Virus record (IMG/VR): IMGVR_UViG_3300032268_000832 | Coordinates: 1 to 64,000 of that record | Source of the DNA: a virus | Reading direction: 5' to 3' (one strand) | Length of the DNA stretch: 64,000 nt | Part shown: positions 22,890 to 30,883 of the stretch, piece by piece | Layout of the letters: each line of letters opens with the position of its first letter | Position numbering within the stretch: the first letter of the stretch is position 1 | Position numbers and translations under genes: made by a program | The notes under the pieces: generated by a model | The model's input: only the letters and a program-made list of their open reading frames with translations | What the model was told of the DNA's origin: nothing | Databases searched by the model: none

Positions 22890-23237
22890 ATGGTAGAAAA
22901 ATACATTATTGACGAAAAAAATTATTGTGGTGAGTGTCCAGAATGCAAAGCATCTTGGGATAAGGGTGAAGCAATAAATCTTGTTCCAGAAAAAACAGCT
23001 AGAGAAGTTTATGGTTGGTCATCGGAAAACCAAAAACACATAAGCAAACTAATCAAGATTGAACCTACTGAATCACAAGCATGGGAAGGAATGAACACAC
23101 ATTTCCAATGCCCTGAGTGTTTTATATCATGGGATGCTATTACTGGTGACAGAACAGAGAAATACAAACTGATGACAGTTGATAACGAGGTGATGAAAAA
23201 ATTTATGGATAAATTAAAAAATAATAACAAAGGGTAA
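22890..23237 (+). CDS. zinc-ribbon protein, 115 aa
   Basis: Two C-x-x-C knuckles (C-G-E-C-P-E-C near residues 11-17 and C-P-E-C near 71-74) make a zinc ribbon likely, each followed by a similar S-W-D segment. Probably nucleic-acid or protein binding. First of a + strand run with the glycosyltransferase. Confidence 0.7.
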   Translation: MVEKYIIDEKNYCGECPECKASWDKGEAINLVPEKTAREVYGWSSENQKHISKLIKIEPTESQAWEGMNTHFQCPECFISWDAITGDRTEKYKLMTVDNEVMKKFMDKLKNNNKG

Positions 23238-23244
23238 TTAGTTA

Positions 23245-23254
23245 ATATTTATTA
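23245..23254 (+). promoter_or_regulatory. ATATTTATTA box 2 nt before the ATG of 23257
   Basis: The box is followed only by GT before the ATG; if it is a -10 element the transcript would be leaderless. Confidence 0.35.
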
Positions 23255-23256
23255 GT

Positions 23257-23961
23257 ATGGGAATACTAGTATCAATTATTATACCATGTAAGAACGAAGA
23301 AGCTTATATTGGTAAACTGTTGGATAGTTTGGTTTTACAAAATCTAACAAACATTTATGAGATTATAATAGCTGACGCTGGGTCAACTGATTCAACGCTA
23401 TCTATAATCGACAATTACAAAGATAAACTTCATAATTTAAAAGTGATTGGCGGTAGTTTACCTAGTATTGGTAGAAACTTAGGTGCCATGGCTGCCAAGG
23501 GTGATATATTGTTGTTTATTGATTCTGATGTTTATTTTAAAGACAATAATATAATAAATCATTCATTTAGAAGGTTTAGAAAAAACAAATCTGAGTTATT
23601 GGGTTGTATGTTAAATATTGAGAATGACTTTTTTGTTAGGTTAATTTATTTTTTATGTAATGGTGTTATCAGGTTGTCAAAGTTAGATAAACCATTTGTT
23701 GTTGGGTCTTATTTTATGATTAACAAAGATAAGTTTTTTAAGCTTGGTGGTTTTGATGAGGATTTGATGCATTGTGAAGATTATTTTCTTAGTAAAGAAA
23801 TTAACCCTAAAAAGTTTAGTGTTGTAAATAAGTATGTTTATACTGACAATAGACGATTTAAAAAAATGGGTTATTTAAAAATGGTTACGTATTTTATTAA
23901 AAATATATTCAAAAAAAACGATAAAGATTATTTTAAAAAAGATATTGGTTATTGGTTATGA
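23257..23961 (+). CDS. family 2 glycosyltransferase, 234 aa
   Basis: GT-A fold signature: V-S-I-I-I-P-C-K-N-E-E near the start, A-D-A-G-S-T-D-S, and the metal-binding D-S-D (I-D-S-D-V-Y) near residue 90. A likely acceptor-site region E-D-Y-F follows near residue 171. These enzymes move a sugar from a nucleotide donor. It overlaps the phosphoesterase gene by ATGA, so the two are coupled. Possible use: altering host surface glycans or phage-made glycolipid. No membrane segment is obvious. Confidence 0.85.
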   Translation: MGILVSIIIPCKNEEAYIGKLLDSLVLQNLTNIYEIIIADAGSTDSTLSIIDNYKDKLHNLKVIGGSLPSIGRNLGAMAAKGDILLFIDSDVYFKDNNIINHSFRRFRKNKSELLGCMLNIENDFFVRLIYFLCNGVIRLSKLDKPFVVGSYFMINKDKFFKLGGFDEDLMHCEDYFLSKEINPKKFSVVNKYVYTDNRRFKKMGYLKMVTYFIKNIFKKNDKDYFKKDIGYWL

Positions 23962-24677
23962 AATGTAGAACTATTATAATATCAGACATTCATTTGGGTT
24001 CACAATATTCTAGAGCCAAAGAAGTTACAGAATTTTTAACAAAAAATTCAGCGGAGACAATTATTCTTAATGGTGATATTATTGATGGTTGGGCTTTGAA
24101 GCGTGGTGGTATTTGGACCGATGAACACATGAAGTGTATTCGAAAATTAATGAAGTTATCAAAGAGTTCGACAGTTTATTGGATAAGAGGTAACCATGAT
24201 GATTTCCTACACGATTTCATTCCATTTGATTTTGGTAAGATAATGTTAAGAGAGAGCTTGTTTCATATAGGTTTAGATGGAAACAAATATTTGGTTTTGC
24301 ATGGTGATATTTTTGATGTTTTTGTTGATAAGATGGGATGGTTGGCTAAGATTGGTTCCGTTGGATATGACATGACTCTTTGGTTAAACAAATGGTATAA
24401 CAAATACAGAGCATACCGAGGATTACCATATTTTTCATTATCACAAAAAATAAAAGCCAGTGTAAAAACGGCAACAAATTTTATTGGTGATTTTGAAAAT
24501 CACATGGTAACACACGCTAGGTCGCTTGAATGTGATGGTGTTATATGTGGTCATATACACAAAGCTGAGATTAGAGATATTGACGGAATGGTATACATGA
24601 ATTCTGGTGATTGGGTTGAATCAAACACAGCTTTAGTTGAAACTCAAAAAGGTAAATGGAAAATAGTTAACTTTTAG
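23958..24677 (+). CDS. LpxH-like metallophosphoesterase, 239 aa
   Basis: Calcineurin-like motifs in order: S-D-I-H-L-G near the start, G-D-I-I-D-G-W, R-G-N-H-D-D, H-G-D, and G-H-I-H-K-A near residue 195. This set with the G-W after the second motif fits the UDP-2,3-diacylglucosamine hydrolase-like (COG2908) branch that acts in lipid A synthesis. The ATG at 23958 overlaps the previous stop; a TTG two codons upstream is less likely. With the glycosyltransferase it suggests envelope modification. Confidence 0.8.
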   Translation: MKCRTIIISDIHLGSQYSRAKEVTEFLTKNSAETIILNGDIIDGWALKRGGIWTDEHMKCIRKLMKLSKSSTVYWIRGNHDDFLHDFIPFDFGKIMLRESLFHIGLDGNKYLVLHGDIFDVFVDKMGWLAKIGSVGYDMTLWLNKWYNKYRAYRGLPYFSLSQKIKASVKTATNFIGDFENHMVTHARSLECDGVICGHIHKAEIRDIDGMVYMNSGDWVESNTALVETQKGKWKIVNF

Positions 24678-25314
24678 ATTTTGGTGGTCTTTTGGACTTA
24701 GATGACTTGGCAGCCTTAAGCACATTGTTTATCTTAGCTTTTGGGTGTAATTTTTTCTTTTTTGGTTTATCGTCAGTTGTTTTCTTTTTCTTCTTCTTTT
24801 TTGGTATTGTATTTTCGAAGATTCTTTCTTTGAACCCAGACAAGTCTATGTTATATGGTTCCTGTGAAAGCATTGATATATCTAATATCCATTGATGTTT
24901 AGAAAGTAGTTTATGTTTATCAAACGATTCGACAATGTGTTTTTGAATTTGTGATTGAGTCCATTTGTTAACCTTGGCCAATTGTCTGTAACAAATATCT
25001 ACTTTACCGATTGCGATTGACCTACCGATGTGTTTAACCATATGACACTTTGGGCACAACGAAATAAGGCCAGTTAGTTTTTGGGTAAGAGTTTCTTCAT
25101 CGTATTGCCATATTTCATGACATTCTACGTTATGGTTGTATCCTTGGTTTTTACCAGTGTCACCACAAATTTCACATTTATTGTTTGCGTTTGCGTAGGA
25201 TATTTTTCTTATTTTATCCCAATCAGAGGTTGACAGGCATGTTCTCACATTGGAGAAGTGACAAGTCTTAGGGACAAGTTCTATTGTTAGTTTTGGGTTA
25301 GATTTTACGGACAT
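24667..25314 (-). CDS. HNH endonuclease-like protein, 215 aa
   Basis: Shows C-E-I-C-G...N-H-N-V-E-C-H-E-I-W (about residues 47-69) and L-C-P-K-C-H-M-V-K-H (about 91-100): the two Cys pairs and His of an HNH nuclease. The C-terminal 50 residues are a Lys/Pro-rich DNA-binding-like tail. It overlaps the next minus-strand nuclease gene by 17 nt and converges with 23958 (11-nt overlap). May cut host DNA or act in packaging or homing. Confidence 0.75.
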   Translation of the reverse strand: MSVKSNPKLTIELVPKTCHFSNVRTCLSTSDWDKIRKISYANANNKCEICGDTGKNQGYNHNVECHEIWQYDEETLTQKLTGLISLCPKCHMVKHIGRSIAIGKVDICYRQLAKVNKWTQSQIQKHIVESFDKHKLLSKHQWILDISMLSQEPYNIDLSGFKERIFENTIPKKKKKKKTTDDKPKKKKLHPKAKINNVLKAAKSSKSKRPPKSKS

Positions 25315-25750
25315 GAAAATATTGTTTGAAATCTTTTCTTTTTATTAGGTAACCATGAGTTTCGCTACCGATATCACCAGCGTTATAAAATTTTGGGAAA
25401 TCATGTTTTTTTATGAGTTCTTTTAAGTCTTTTGATTTAATAAACCATAATTCACCTAAGTATAAAAAATAAGTCACAAACCAATCGGCTTGTGTTACAC
25501 TAATTCCAGAAATTTTACCTCTAGATTGAAATTCTATAAAAATGTTACCAGTATCAAACAGTGGTGCACATTTTACATCGGTTTTAACTTCGTAAGTTAT
25601 TTCTTTATTGTTATTAGACATTTTGACGTCATAACGATTATCTTTATTTGAATCAACAAATGTTGAACCTTTTGTAATTAAGTATTCAGTAAGTATTTCT
25701 TCACCTTCGTTACCTAATTTTAAATCTTTAATAAAATTTAAATTTGCCAT
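25298..25750 (-). CDS. PD-(D/E)XK nuclease-like protein, 150 aa
   Basis: The order G-N-E-G-E-E (helix with Glu), R-Y-D-V and Y-E-V-K-T-D (residues about 13-60) is the active-site pattern of the PD-(D/E)XK superfamily: Asp, then E-x-K. A later G-N-I-F-I-E and S-R-G-K-I-S-G-I support the family seen in phage and restriction-like endonucleases. Coupled to the HNH gene, so both may degrade DNA together. Confidence 0.7.
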   Translation of the reverse strand: MANLNFIKDLKLGNEGEEILTEYLITKGSTFVDSNKDNRYDVKMSNNNKEITYEVKTDVKCAPLFDTGNIFIEFQSRGKISGISVTQADWFVTYFLYLGELWFIKSKDLKELIKKHDFPKFYNAGDIGSETHGYLIKRKDFKQYFHVRKI

Positions 25751-25792
25751 ATCTTTTATACAATAATAAGTAAAATATTTTAATAAGTCAAA

Positions 25793-26038
25793 TTAAAATT
25801 TAAGATATTGTGAGATTAAATTAGTTGTTTCTAAGTTGTTAAAACCAAATACAATTTCTAATGTTGATATCATTTCTTTTTTTAAATAAACTTTATCGTT
25901 TTGATTTGATAGCATATAGGTTTTTCCATTATCAAATATGATAGCTCTTTTAAATTTACCATTGTATTTTATCCTTTGTACCGCGTAGTTTCTATTTAAA
26001 TACTTTTGGATTAATTCTAAATCTTTTTCTGTTATCAT
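25793..26038 (-). CDS. hypothetical protein, 81 aa
   Basis: Unrecognised; basic centre and helical ends. Leads the minus-strand run 26038-24667. I see no convincing promoter box directly upstream. Confidence 0.65.
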   Translation of the reverse strand: MITEKDLELIQKYLNRNYAVQRIKYNGKFKRAIIFDNGKTYMLSNQNDKVYLKKEMISTLEIVFGFNNLETTNLISQYLKF

Positions 26039-26056
26039 ATTTTTTAATTATAAATA

Positions 26057-26087
26057 TTGTTTAATTGGGTAATAAGTAGTATCTTTG
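26057..26087 (+). promoter_or_regulatory. host-type promoter for 26101
   Basis: TTG, 20 nt, TATCTTTG (26080-26087), then A-rich leader. Confidence 0.75.
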
Positions 26088-26100
26088 TAAAAAAAAAATA

Positions 26101-26421
26101 ATGTCTAAGATTGATAATTACATAATTTTATCTATTGCTGAAAAAACATATGAGCAATTTAAAAAAACTAATTACATGACTTATTCTAGTTTTTGTAAAA
26201 AAATGAGTTTTTCTGTTAATTCAAATACGTTATCACAAAAAGAAAAAATTTTTATTTGTGATATAATAGATGAAATTGAATTAATTTATGGGTTAAAACC
26301 TTTGAATATTTGGGATTATATAAATTATTATTTTAATTTAGATGTTGAAGGGTTTGGTGATTATTACAAGTATTTAAAAACAATGGAAACTAACTATCCG
26401 TTATTGTTTATTGATAAATAG
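26101..26421 (+). CDS. hypothetical protein, 106 aa
   Basis: Helical, aromatic-rich, unrecognised. Host-type promoter suggests early expression. Its 3' end overlaps the convergent gene 26408 by 14 nt. Confidence 0.7.
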   Translation: MSKIDNYIILSIAEKTYEQFKKTNYMTYSSFCKKMSFSVNSNTLSQKEKIFICDIIDEIELIYGLKPLNIWDYINYYFNLDVEGFGDYYKYLKTMETNYPLLFIDK

Positions 26422-26662
26422 GTATTGGTTTTATTTTACCTTCATTATATTCTGTTTTTTTAAATTCCATAAATTTAATCACAGTTTTAGTGATAAATTC
26501 AATAGTATACGGAGGACAAAATATTTCTGCAACTATTTTAATAACTATGTCAATAGCTGTCTTACGACTTCTTTTTTGACCAACACAATATAAGTAAATA
26601 GCTGGGTGTTCGTCAATTAATTCGTAATGTAAAAATTTGTATAAAATTATTTCGTCTGACAT
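26408..26662 (-). CDS. hypothetical protein, 84 aa
   Basis: Unrecognised, convergent with and overlapping 26101. Contains a central helix and single Cys residues; no motif. Confidence 0.6.
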   Translation of the reverse strand: MSDEIILYKFLHYELIDEHPAIYLYCVGQKRSRKTAIDIVIKIVAEIFCPPYTIEFITKTVIKFMEFKKTEYNEGKIKPIPIYQ

Positions 26663-26684
26663 TTATTTTTGGGTATTTAAAATT

Positions 26685-26694
26685 ATATTTATAA
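26685..26694 (+). promoter_or_regulatory. ATATTTATAA box before thioredoxin
   Basis: 27 nt before the ATG at 26722; the reverse strand reads TATAAATAT upstream of 26662. Confidence 0.45.
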
Positions 26695-26721
26695 CTATAA
26701 CAAATTTTTAAAAATAAGTAA

Positions 26722-27039
26722 ATGGCTTTAGAATTAAATGAAAATAACGTTGAAGAGGCGTTGAAAACAAAAAAGATAACAGTTTTAGATTTCTGGGCAC
26801 CATGGTGCGGACCTTGTAGAATGCTTGGGCCGATTATTGATGAATTAAATACCGATAACGCTGATAAAGATGTTACTGTAGCAAAAATTAATGTTGAAGA
26901 AAATCAATCTTTAGCAGTAAAATATGGTGTTAGAGGTATCCCTACTGTTGTAATCTTTAAAGATGGTGAAGAACAAACTAGAAAAGTTGGTGTTGCATCG
27001 AAATCAGAATTTCAAACAATCATTGATGGGTTGTTGTAA
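26722..27039 (+). CDS. trxA: thioredoxin, 105 aa
   Basis: Full-length thioredoxin with the active site W-A-P-W-C-G-P-C-R-M (Cys33 and Cys36 or nearby) and the cis-proline G-I-P-T-V. It is a dithiol reductant in the cytoplasm; in phages it can feed ribonucleotide reductase or serve as a polymerase processivity factor. No ribonucleotide reductase is in the window. Own ATATTTATAA box and terminator, so a single-gene unit. Confidence 0.95.
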   Translation: MALELNENNVEEALKTKKITVLDFWAPWCGPCRMLGPIIDELNTDNADKDVTVAKINVEENQSLAVKYGVRGIPTVVIFKDGEEQTRKVGVASKSEFQTIIDGLL

Positions 27040-27060
27040 TTTTTAGTTATGTTATGTTAA

Positions 27061-27088
27061 AAAGGTTCGGTTTTCCGAACCTTTTTTG
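27061..27088 (+). terminator. intrinsic terminator
   Basis: AAAGGTTCGG-tttt-CCGAACCTTT followed by T3GTTTT. Confidence 0.9.
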
Positions 27089-27097
27089 TTTTATAAA

Positions 27098-27107
27098 ATA
27101 TTTATAA
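27098..27107 (+). promoter_or_regulatory. ATATTTATAA box 2 nt before the ATG of 27110
   Basis: Same ATATTTATAAgtATG geometry as at 57716. Confidence 0.4.
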
Positions 27108-27109
27108 GT

Positions 27110-27451
27110 ATGAAAACAAAATTAATAATTACGGAATCGCAATTTAATAAAGTTAAATCTATTTTGGCTGAAAACACTATGCACGCTAGAATGGTAAAAG
27201 AAATGAAAGACTTTTTAAATGCAAACTACACCCCAACTGAAAATTATGTTCGCGAGGGTGGTGAGTATTTTGGTAAAACAATGTTTAAAGTTAACGCTGA
27301 TGAAGAGTTAATCTCAGCTAAACAACTTTATGAATACATGCTTTATAAATACGGTCTTAGTGAATCATTCACCCAACAAGTTATAAAAGATTGGGTTTCT
27401 GGTAAAATTAGTGAGGATAATATGTTATCTAAACATGTACCTATGCGATAG
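27110..27451 (+). CDS. hypothetical protein with tag-like N-terminus, 113 aa
   Basis: Start at 27110; an in-frame extension to 27086 would overlap the preceding terminator. The N-terminus K-L-I-I-T-E-S-Q-F-N-K-V-K-S-I-L-A-E-N is a divergent form of the tag ending in L-A-E. Remainder helical, unrecognised. It is followed 2 nt later by the tagged gene 27454. Confidence 0.7.
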   Translation: MKTKLIITESQFNKVKSILAENTMHARMVKEMKDFLNANYTPTENYVREGGEYFGKTMFKVNADEELISAKQLYEYMLYKYGLSESFTQQVIKDWVSGKISEDNMLSKHVPMR

Positions 27452-27453
27452 TT

Positions 27454-27777
27454 ATGGACCTCAAACCTAAAATACGAAAAATATTAAGAGAACACTACGG
27501 TGAATTTGAAACGTATCTAGAACACAAATACGAAGAAGTTTTGACTGAAAATTTAATCACTGGTTCAACAATAGTAAAAGAAGCTTGGGCAACTTACAAT
27601 CAAGTAGTTTTAGAATTAAAAAACAGTATAAAAAATACTTTAAAATTAAAAGAACTACAATATAAATTAACCGATAACTCAAACCCAAAAGACATGTGTA
27701 TAGAAGTTATTTCTGATATAAAAGACATGTCTCCAGAGCTAAAAAGACTCTATGAAAAGATAAAAAATCTGTATTGA
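27454..27777 (+). CDS. tagged small protein, 107 aa (paralogue of 27923)
   Basis: N-terminal P-K-I-R-K-I-L-R-E (tag, Glu13). The C-terminal half (L-K-E-L-Q-Y-K-L-T-D-N-S-N-P-K-D) aligns with L-K-E-I-K-Y-R-M-T-D-G-E-N-P-N-E of the next gene, so the two are paralogues, only this one with a clear tag. Function unknown. Confidence 0.7.
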   Translation: MDLKPKIRKILREHYGEFETYLEHKYEEVLTENLITGSTIVKEAWATYNQVVLELKNSIKNTLKLKELQYKLTDNSNPKDMCIEVISDIKDMSPELKRLYEKIKNLY

Positions 27778-27882
27778 TTTGGTTATCAATATTTTATGTA
27801 ACGTATTGATTTTCAATATGTTATAATCTAAATATTTTTTAATAGATAATTTCTATTGTTAGGTCTAACTGTAATGTTTAAG

Positions 27883-27892
27883 ATATTTATAA
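27883..27892 (+). promoter_or_regulatory. ATATTTATAA box for 27923
   Basis: 30 nt before the ATG; a short hairpin (ACgTATTG/CAATAtGT) lies upstream near 27800. Confidence 0.45.
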
Positions 27893-27922
27893 TTAAATAA
27901 CATTTTTAAATTTTGTAGATTG

Positions 27923-28261
27923 ATGGGCGTTAATATTTTTTTAAATACTACATGTCAAACTAAGAGAACTAGGTTAGACAAATTGTATTACGAGCACGTT
28001 AATTGTTTATTAAATGATTTAAACGAAGAGGACGAAATAAAGTGGGAAACTTATGGGTTAATTATAGATAGCTTACTAAATCAAGGGCACAATAATGTTT
28101 TAAAAGAGATTAAGTATAGAATGACAGATGGTGAAAACCCAAATGAAATTATCTTAGACTTAATACAAAGACATTCAGATACAGTTGATGGGATGATTTG
28201 GTTTTTAAAGAGAAGGGTTGAGGAATACTTAGAAGATGATTTTTTTAAAAAATTTTTTTAA
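27923..28261 (+). CDS. hypothetical protein, 112 aa (paralogue of 27454)
   Basis: ATG at 27923 preferred to the TTG directly before it. Shares the K-Y-R-M-T-D-G-E-N-P-N-E-I region with 27454 but lacks a readable tag. Helical, unrecognised, with an acidic then Phe/Lys-rich C-terminus. Confidence 0.65.
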   Translation: MGVNIFLNTTCQTKRTRLDKLYYEHVNCLLNDLNEEDEIKWETYGLIIDSLLNQGHNNVLKEIKYRMTDGENPNEIILDLIQRHSDTVDGMIWFLKRRVEEYLEDDFFKKFF

Positions 28262-28265
28262 ATTA

Positions 28266-28296
28266 TTGCTTTATTCAATTATTTTTAGTATGTTTG
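28266..28296 (+). promoter_or_regulatory. host-type promoter for 28314
   Basis: TTG, 20 nt, TATGTTTG (28289-28296). Confidence 0.7.
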
Positions 28297-28313
28297 TATA
28301 TTAAAGTATAAAT

Positions 28314-29708
28314 ATGGAAAAAGGTTTAACGGATAGATTAGTGTTTTTAGCTGAAACATTTGATGTTTTTGATTGTTCTTCAGATGAACTTCAAAAAAAG
28401 ATTAGTGGTTTTGAAAAAGAAAACTATGAAGTTCAGACAGTTTATTATGAGCAAAATGTAATTGCGTTGGTTTCATCAAAGGTAAACAACAAAGACCGTA
28501 TCATTAAGAAAGTTAGTGTTTGTATGGATGTTTTTTCTGAAATGATTGCTGCTGACCCAACTAAAAATAAGATGTATGTTCAGTGGATGCTTAACATGTT
28601 TTCTCGTTTTATGAAAGATGTTAAATCACAAGTTTATGGTATTAGGTTAGTTGGTGAAGATTTACCTCAAGCTGAGATGTATTTAAAGTTATTTGAAGAT
28701 AACAAAAGAAAGAAAAAATTTAAAGATTTATGTCTTGGTAGCTATTCATTGAAAGGTATAACGGACCCTACTGATATTAACCAATACAAATCTCTTTCAC
28801 AATTATTTGATTCGGTTGACCCGTTCATTGAAAGAGATGCTAGTGTAATTGAAAGAACCATTATGAAGTATGTAGATTTAGGTAAAGCGTATATTCCTGT
28901 TAAAGACAGAAAATTTACAGTTTATGTTCCTTTGACTTTAGACGCTTCAGTTGTGTTTGCAAAACACGCTAACTGGTGTACAGCTAGGGAAGGTAATGGT
29001 ATGTTTAAAAGTTATACAGAATCATACAAAACACCAGATGGTAAAAAATCTAAGTTATATGTTATCATAAACAACAAATTTTTTAGTGGGGAGTCAGATG
29101 AAATTTTTCAAGTTCATTTTGAGACAAACCAATTAAAAGATAGAAAAAATAGTCAAAACGTTACAATTTTTGAAAACGTTATGGCTGAAAGTGAAGGGGT
29201 TGCAAATTTTTTTAAAGAAGAGTTGTTAGTTTTAGCTAAGAATAAAAAAACAGTAAAACAAAATACGTATTTAGATTATTTATTAAAATTTGGTTTTGCC
29301 GAATCATTATTTGAATTATTGGAAGAAGATACACCTATTATTAAATTTATGGACCGAGAAATACCTAGAATCCCAAATGTTTCTAAATTTAAAAATTTGG
29401 ACCAGATAATTATTACTGGTGCTAAATTACAAGAGTTAGACCCTTCTGTTGGTGAATTAACTAAATTATCTATGTTAGTGTTAGCAAATAATAAATTAAT
29501 TTCTTTGCCAAGTGAGATTGGTAGTTTAAAGAATTTAGAGTTTTTAAATTTAAAAGGAAACAATATTAAATCGATACCTAATGAGATTTCTAATTTAGAT
29601 AAATCCAAAGGTGGTTCGTTATATCGCATAGTTGTTGATAAAAACGATATAGGAGATGAAAATTATAAAAAACTAAAAGAGTTGTTACCAACAACTAATT
29701 TTAATTAA
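28314..29708 (+). CDS. WCTA-domain and leucine-rich-repeat protein, 464 aa
   Basis: Residues about 205-300 hold A-K-H-A-N-W-C-T-A-R-E-G (Cys222) followed by strands K-L-Y-V-I-I and I-F-Q-V-H-F, the same plan as in 14715 and 18439. Residues about 370-450 are three to four leucine-rich repeats (L-x-x-L-x-L-x-x-N-x-L/I-x-x-L/I-P), a protein-binding module. No tag, and a host-type promoter, so it is likely an early cytoplasmic relative of the packaged proteins. Function unknown. Confidence 0.8.
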   Translation: MEKGLTDRLVFLAETFDVFDCSSDELQKKISGFEKENYEVQTVYYEQNVIALVSSKVNNKDRIIKKVSVCMDVFSEMIAADPTKNKMYVQWMLNMFSRFMKDVKSQVYGIRLVGEDLPQAEMYLKLFEDNKRKKKFKDLCLGSYSLKGITDPTDINQYKSLSQLFDSVDPFIERDASVIERTIMKYVDLGKAYIPVKDRKFTVYVPLTLDASVVFAKHANWCTAREGNGMFKSYTESYKTPDGKKSKLYVIINNKFFSGESDEIFQVHFETNQLKDRKNSQNVTIFENVMAESEGVANFFKEELLVLAKNKKTVKQNTYLDYLLKFGFAESLFELLEEDTPIIKFMDREIPRIPNVSKFKNLDQIIITGAKLQELDPSVGELTKLSMLVLANNKLISLPSEIGSLKNLEFLNLKGNNIKSIPNEISNLDKSKGGSLYRIVVDKNDIGDENYKKLKELLPTTNFN

Positions 29709-29711
29709 AAT

Positions 29712-29742
29712 AATAAGGCTCCATTAATGGGGCCTTATTTAT
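29712..29742 (+). terminator. intrinsic terminator
   Basis: AATAAGGCtCC/GGgGCCTTATT stem with T-rich tail. Confidence 0.75.
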
Positions 29743-29766
29743 TATAACACATAAAAAATAAATGTT

Positions 29767-30297
29767 ATGGAATGGAAAAGAAATGGCAAGTTAATTGAAG
29801 AAAGTTTAGTAGATTACTTGGAAAAATTATTTGACGAACAGTTAGAAAAAAACAAAATGCTTAAAGTTTCAATTGGAACTGATTCACAAAAACTAAGTAA
29901 AACACTTTATAAGTTTGCTACCGTTATACTTATTTCAACTAGTGAAGATTTAGGTGGTGGTGTTATCGTTGGTCGTGGTGGTATGATTATCGCTTCAACT
30001 TATACACACGATTTCATGAAAAAAGGTGACGATGCTAGATTAAGAGATAAAGAATTAGTAAACGAAAGAATGGTTTTTGAGGTAGGGAAATCAATTGAAG
30101 TAGCAACACAAGTTGCTGAGTTATTAGATTTATATGAAATCCCTTTGGAAATTCACGCGGATATTAATCCAAACCCAAAACACGACTCAAATAAAGCTTT
30201 GCAGTCAGCAGTTGGTTACATTTTAGGTATGGGTTATGAATTTAAAATAAAACCAGAAGCATGGGCAGCCTCAACAGCGGCTGACAGAAAATGTTAA
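29767..30297 (+). CDS. RNase H-like YkuK/DUF458 family protein, 176 aa
   Basis: V-S-I-G-T-D-S-Q near residue 38 and H-A-D-I-N-P near 131 give two of the acidic residues of an RNase H fold, and the layout through to the C-terminal G-Y-I-L-G-M-G-Y-E-F matches the YkuK (DUF458) family. The activity of that family is not established; an RNA/DNA-hybrid nuclease is the usual guess. Single gene. Confidence 0.75.
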   Translation: MEWKRNGKLIEESLVDYLEKLFDEQLEKNKMLKVSIGTDSQKLSKTLYKFATVILISTSEDLGGGVIVGRGGMIIASTYTHDFMKKGDDARLRDKELVNERMVFEVGKSIEVATQVAELLDLYEIPLEIHADINPNPKHDSNKALQSAVGYILGMGYEFKIKPEAWAASTAADRKC

Positions 30298-30310
30298 ATT
30301 TATATTATTA

Positions 30311-30342
30311 TTTGTTTTTTTACATAAATGTTAGTATATTTA
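30311..30342 (+). promoter_or_regulatory. near-consensus host-type promoter for 30359
   Basis: TTTG, 20 nt, TATATTTA (last G replaced by A). Confidence 0.5.
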
Positions 30343-30358
30343 CATAAAAAGAAATCTT

Positions 30359-30520
30359 ATGGCTCGTTACGCATTAAAAACTAAAAATGGTGAAGTTATT
30401 AACACAATTAACGCTGATAACCAAACAACAGCAGCAGAATTATTTGCTGAAATTAAAAAAATTAACACTGAAGATTTGTTAAATATCTATGATGTTGATA
30501 TTTTTATTGGGGTAAAATAG
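30359..30520 (+). CDS. small hypothetical protein, 53 aa
   Basis: Begins M-A-R-Y-A-L-K-T-K-N-G-E and has a beta-beta-helix-beta pattern. Well-formed start region with a promoter-like sequence. Function unknown. Confidence 0.65.
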   Translation: MARYALKTKNGEVINTINADNQTTAAELFAEIKKINTEDLLNIYDVDIFIGVK

Positions 30521-30539
30521 TTTTTTTTTATTTTTTGAT

Positions 30540-30549
30540 ATATTTATTA
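30540..30549 (+). promoter_or_regulatory. ATATTTATTA box for 30582
   Basis: 32 nt before the ATG. Confidence 0.4.
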
Positions 30550-30581
30550 GTAAATAAGATTTTATTTTAAACCAAATAGAC

Positions 30582-30785
30582 ATGTCAAACACTAAAAAAA
30601 CTGTTAAAATCAAAGAATCTCACCTTGTTGATTTAATCGACAACATTGTTAATGAAGCTGTTGCTGTAAAAAAACAAGAGTGGATTAATGAACAAGCTAA
30701 AAAACAAAGTGAATCAAGCAAATTAATGGAAGCAAAAATTGCTAAATTAGAAAAAGCTGTTAGAAGACTTACTGAAGGTAGATAA
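30582..30785 (+). CDS. small coiled-coil protein, 67 aa
   Basis: N-terminal basic strand and I-K-E-S-H-L-V-D-L-I helix, then a Lys/Glu coiled coil (about 30-65). It may be structural. A weak hairpin follows (30811-30845). Confidence 0.65.
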   Translation: MSNTKKTVKIKESHLVDLIDNIVNEAVAVKKQEWINEQAKKQSESSKLMEAKIAKLEKAVRRLTEGR

Positions 30786-30810
30786 TTAAAAACTATCTAA
30801 ATTAAAAAAA

Positions 30811-30845
30811 ATAAGACTGGAACATATATGTTCTGGTCTTTTGTT
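30811..30845 (+). terminator. probable terminator
   Basis: AAGAC..GAACA-tata-TGTTC..GTCTT followed by TTGTTTTTT. Confidence 0.7.
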
Positions 30846-30861
30846 TTTTATACTTATTGAT

Positions 30862-30871
30862 ATATTTATCT
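30862..30871 (+). promoter_or_regulatory. ATATTTATCT box for 30884
   Basis: 12 nt before the ATG. Confidence 0.4.
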
Positions 30872-30883
30872 TAAAAAGGTTTT

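Noticed and set aside
22890-23237. Zinc-ribbon protein considered as transcription factor
   Set aside because: Two CxxC pairs alone do not support that specific function.
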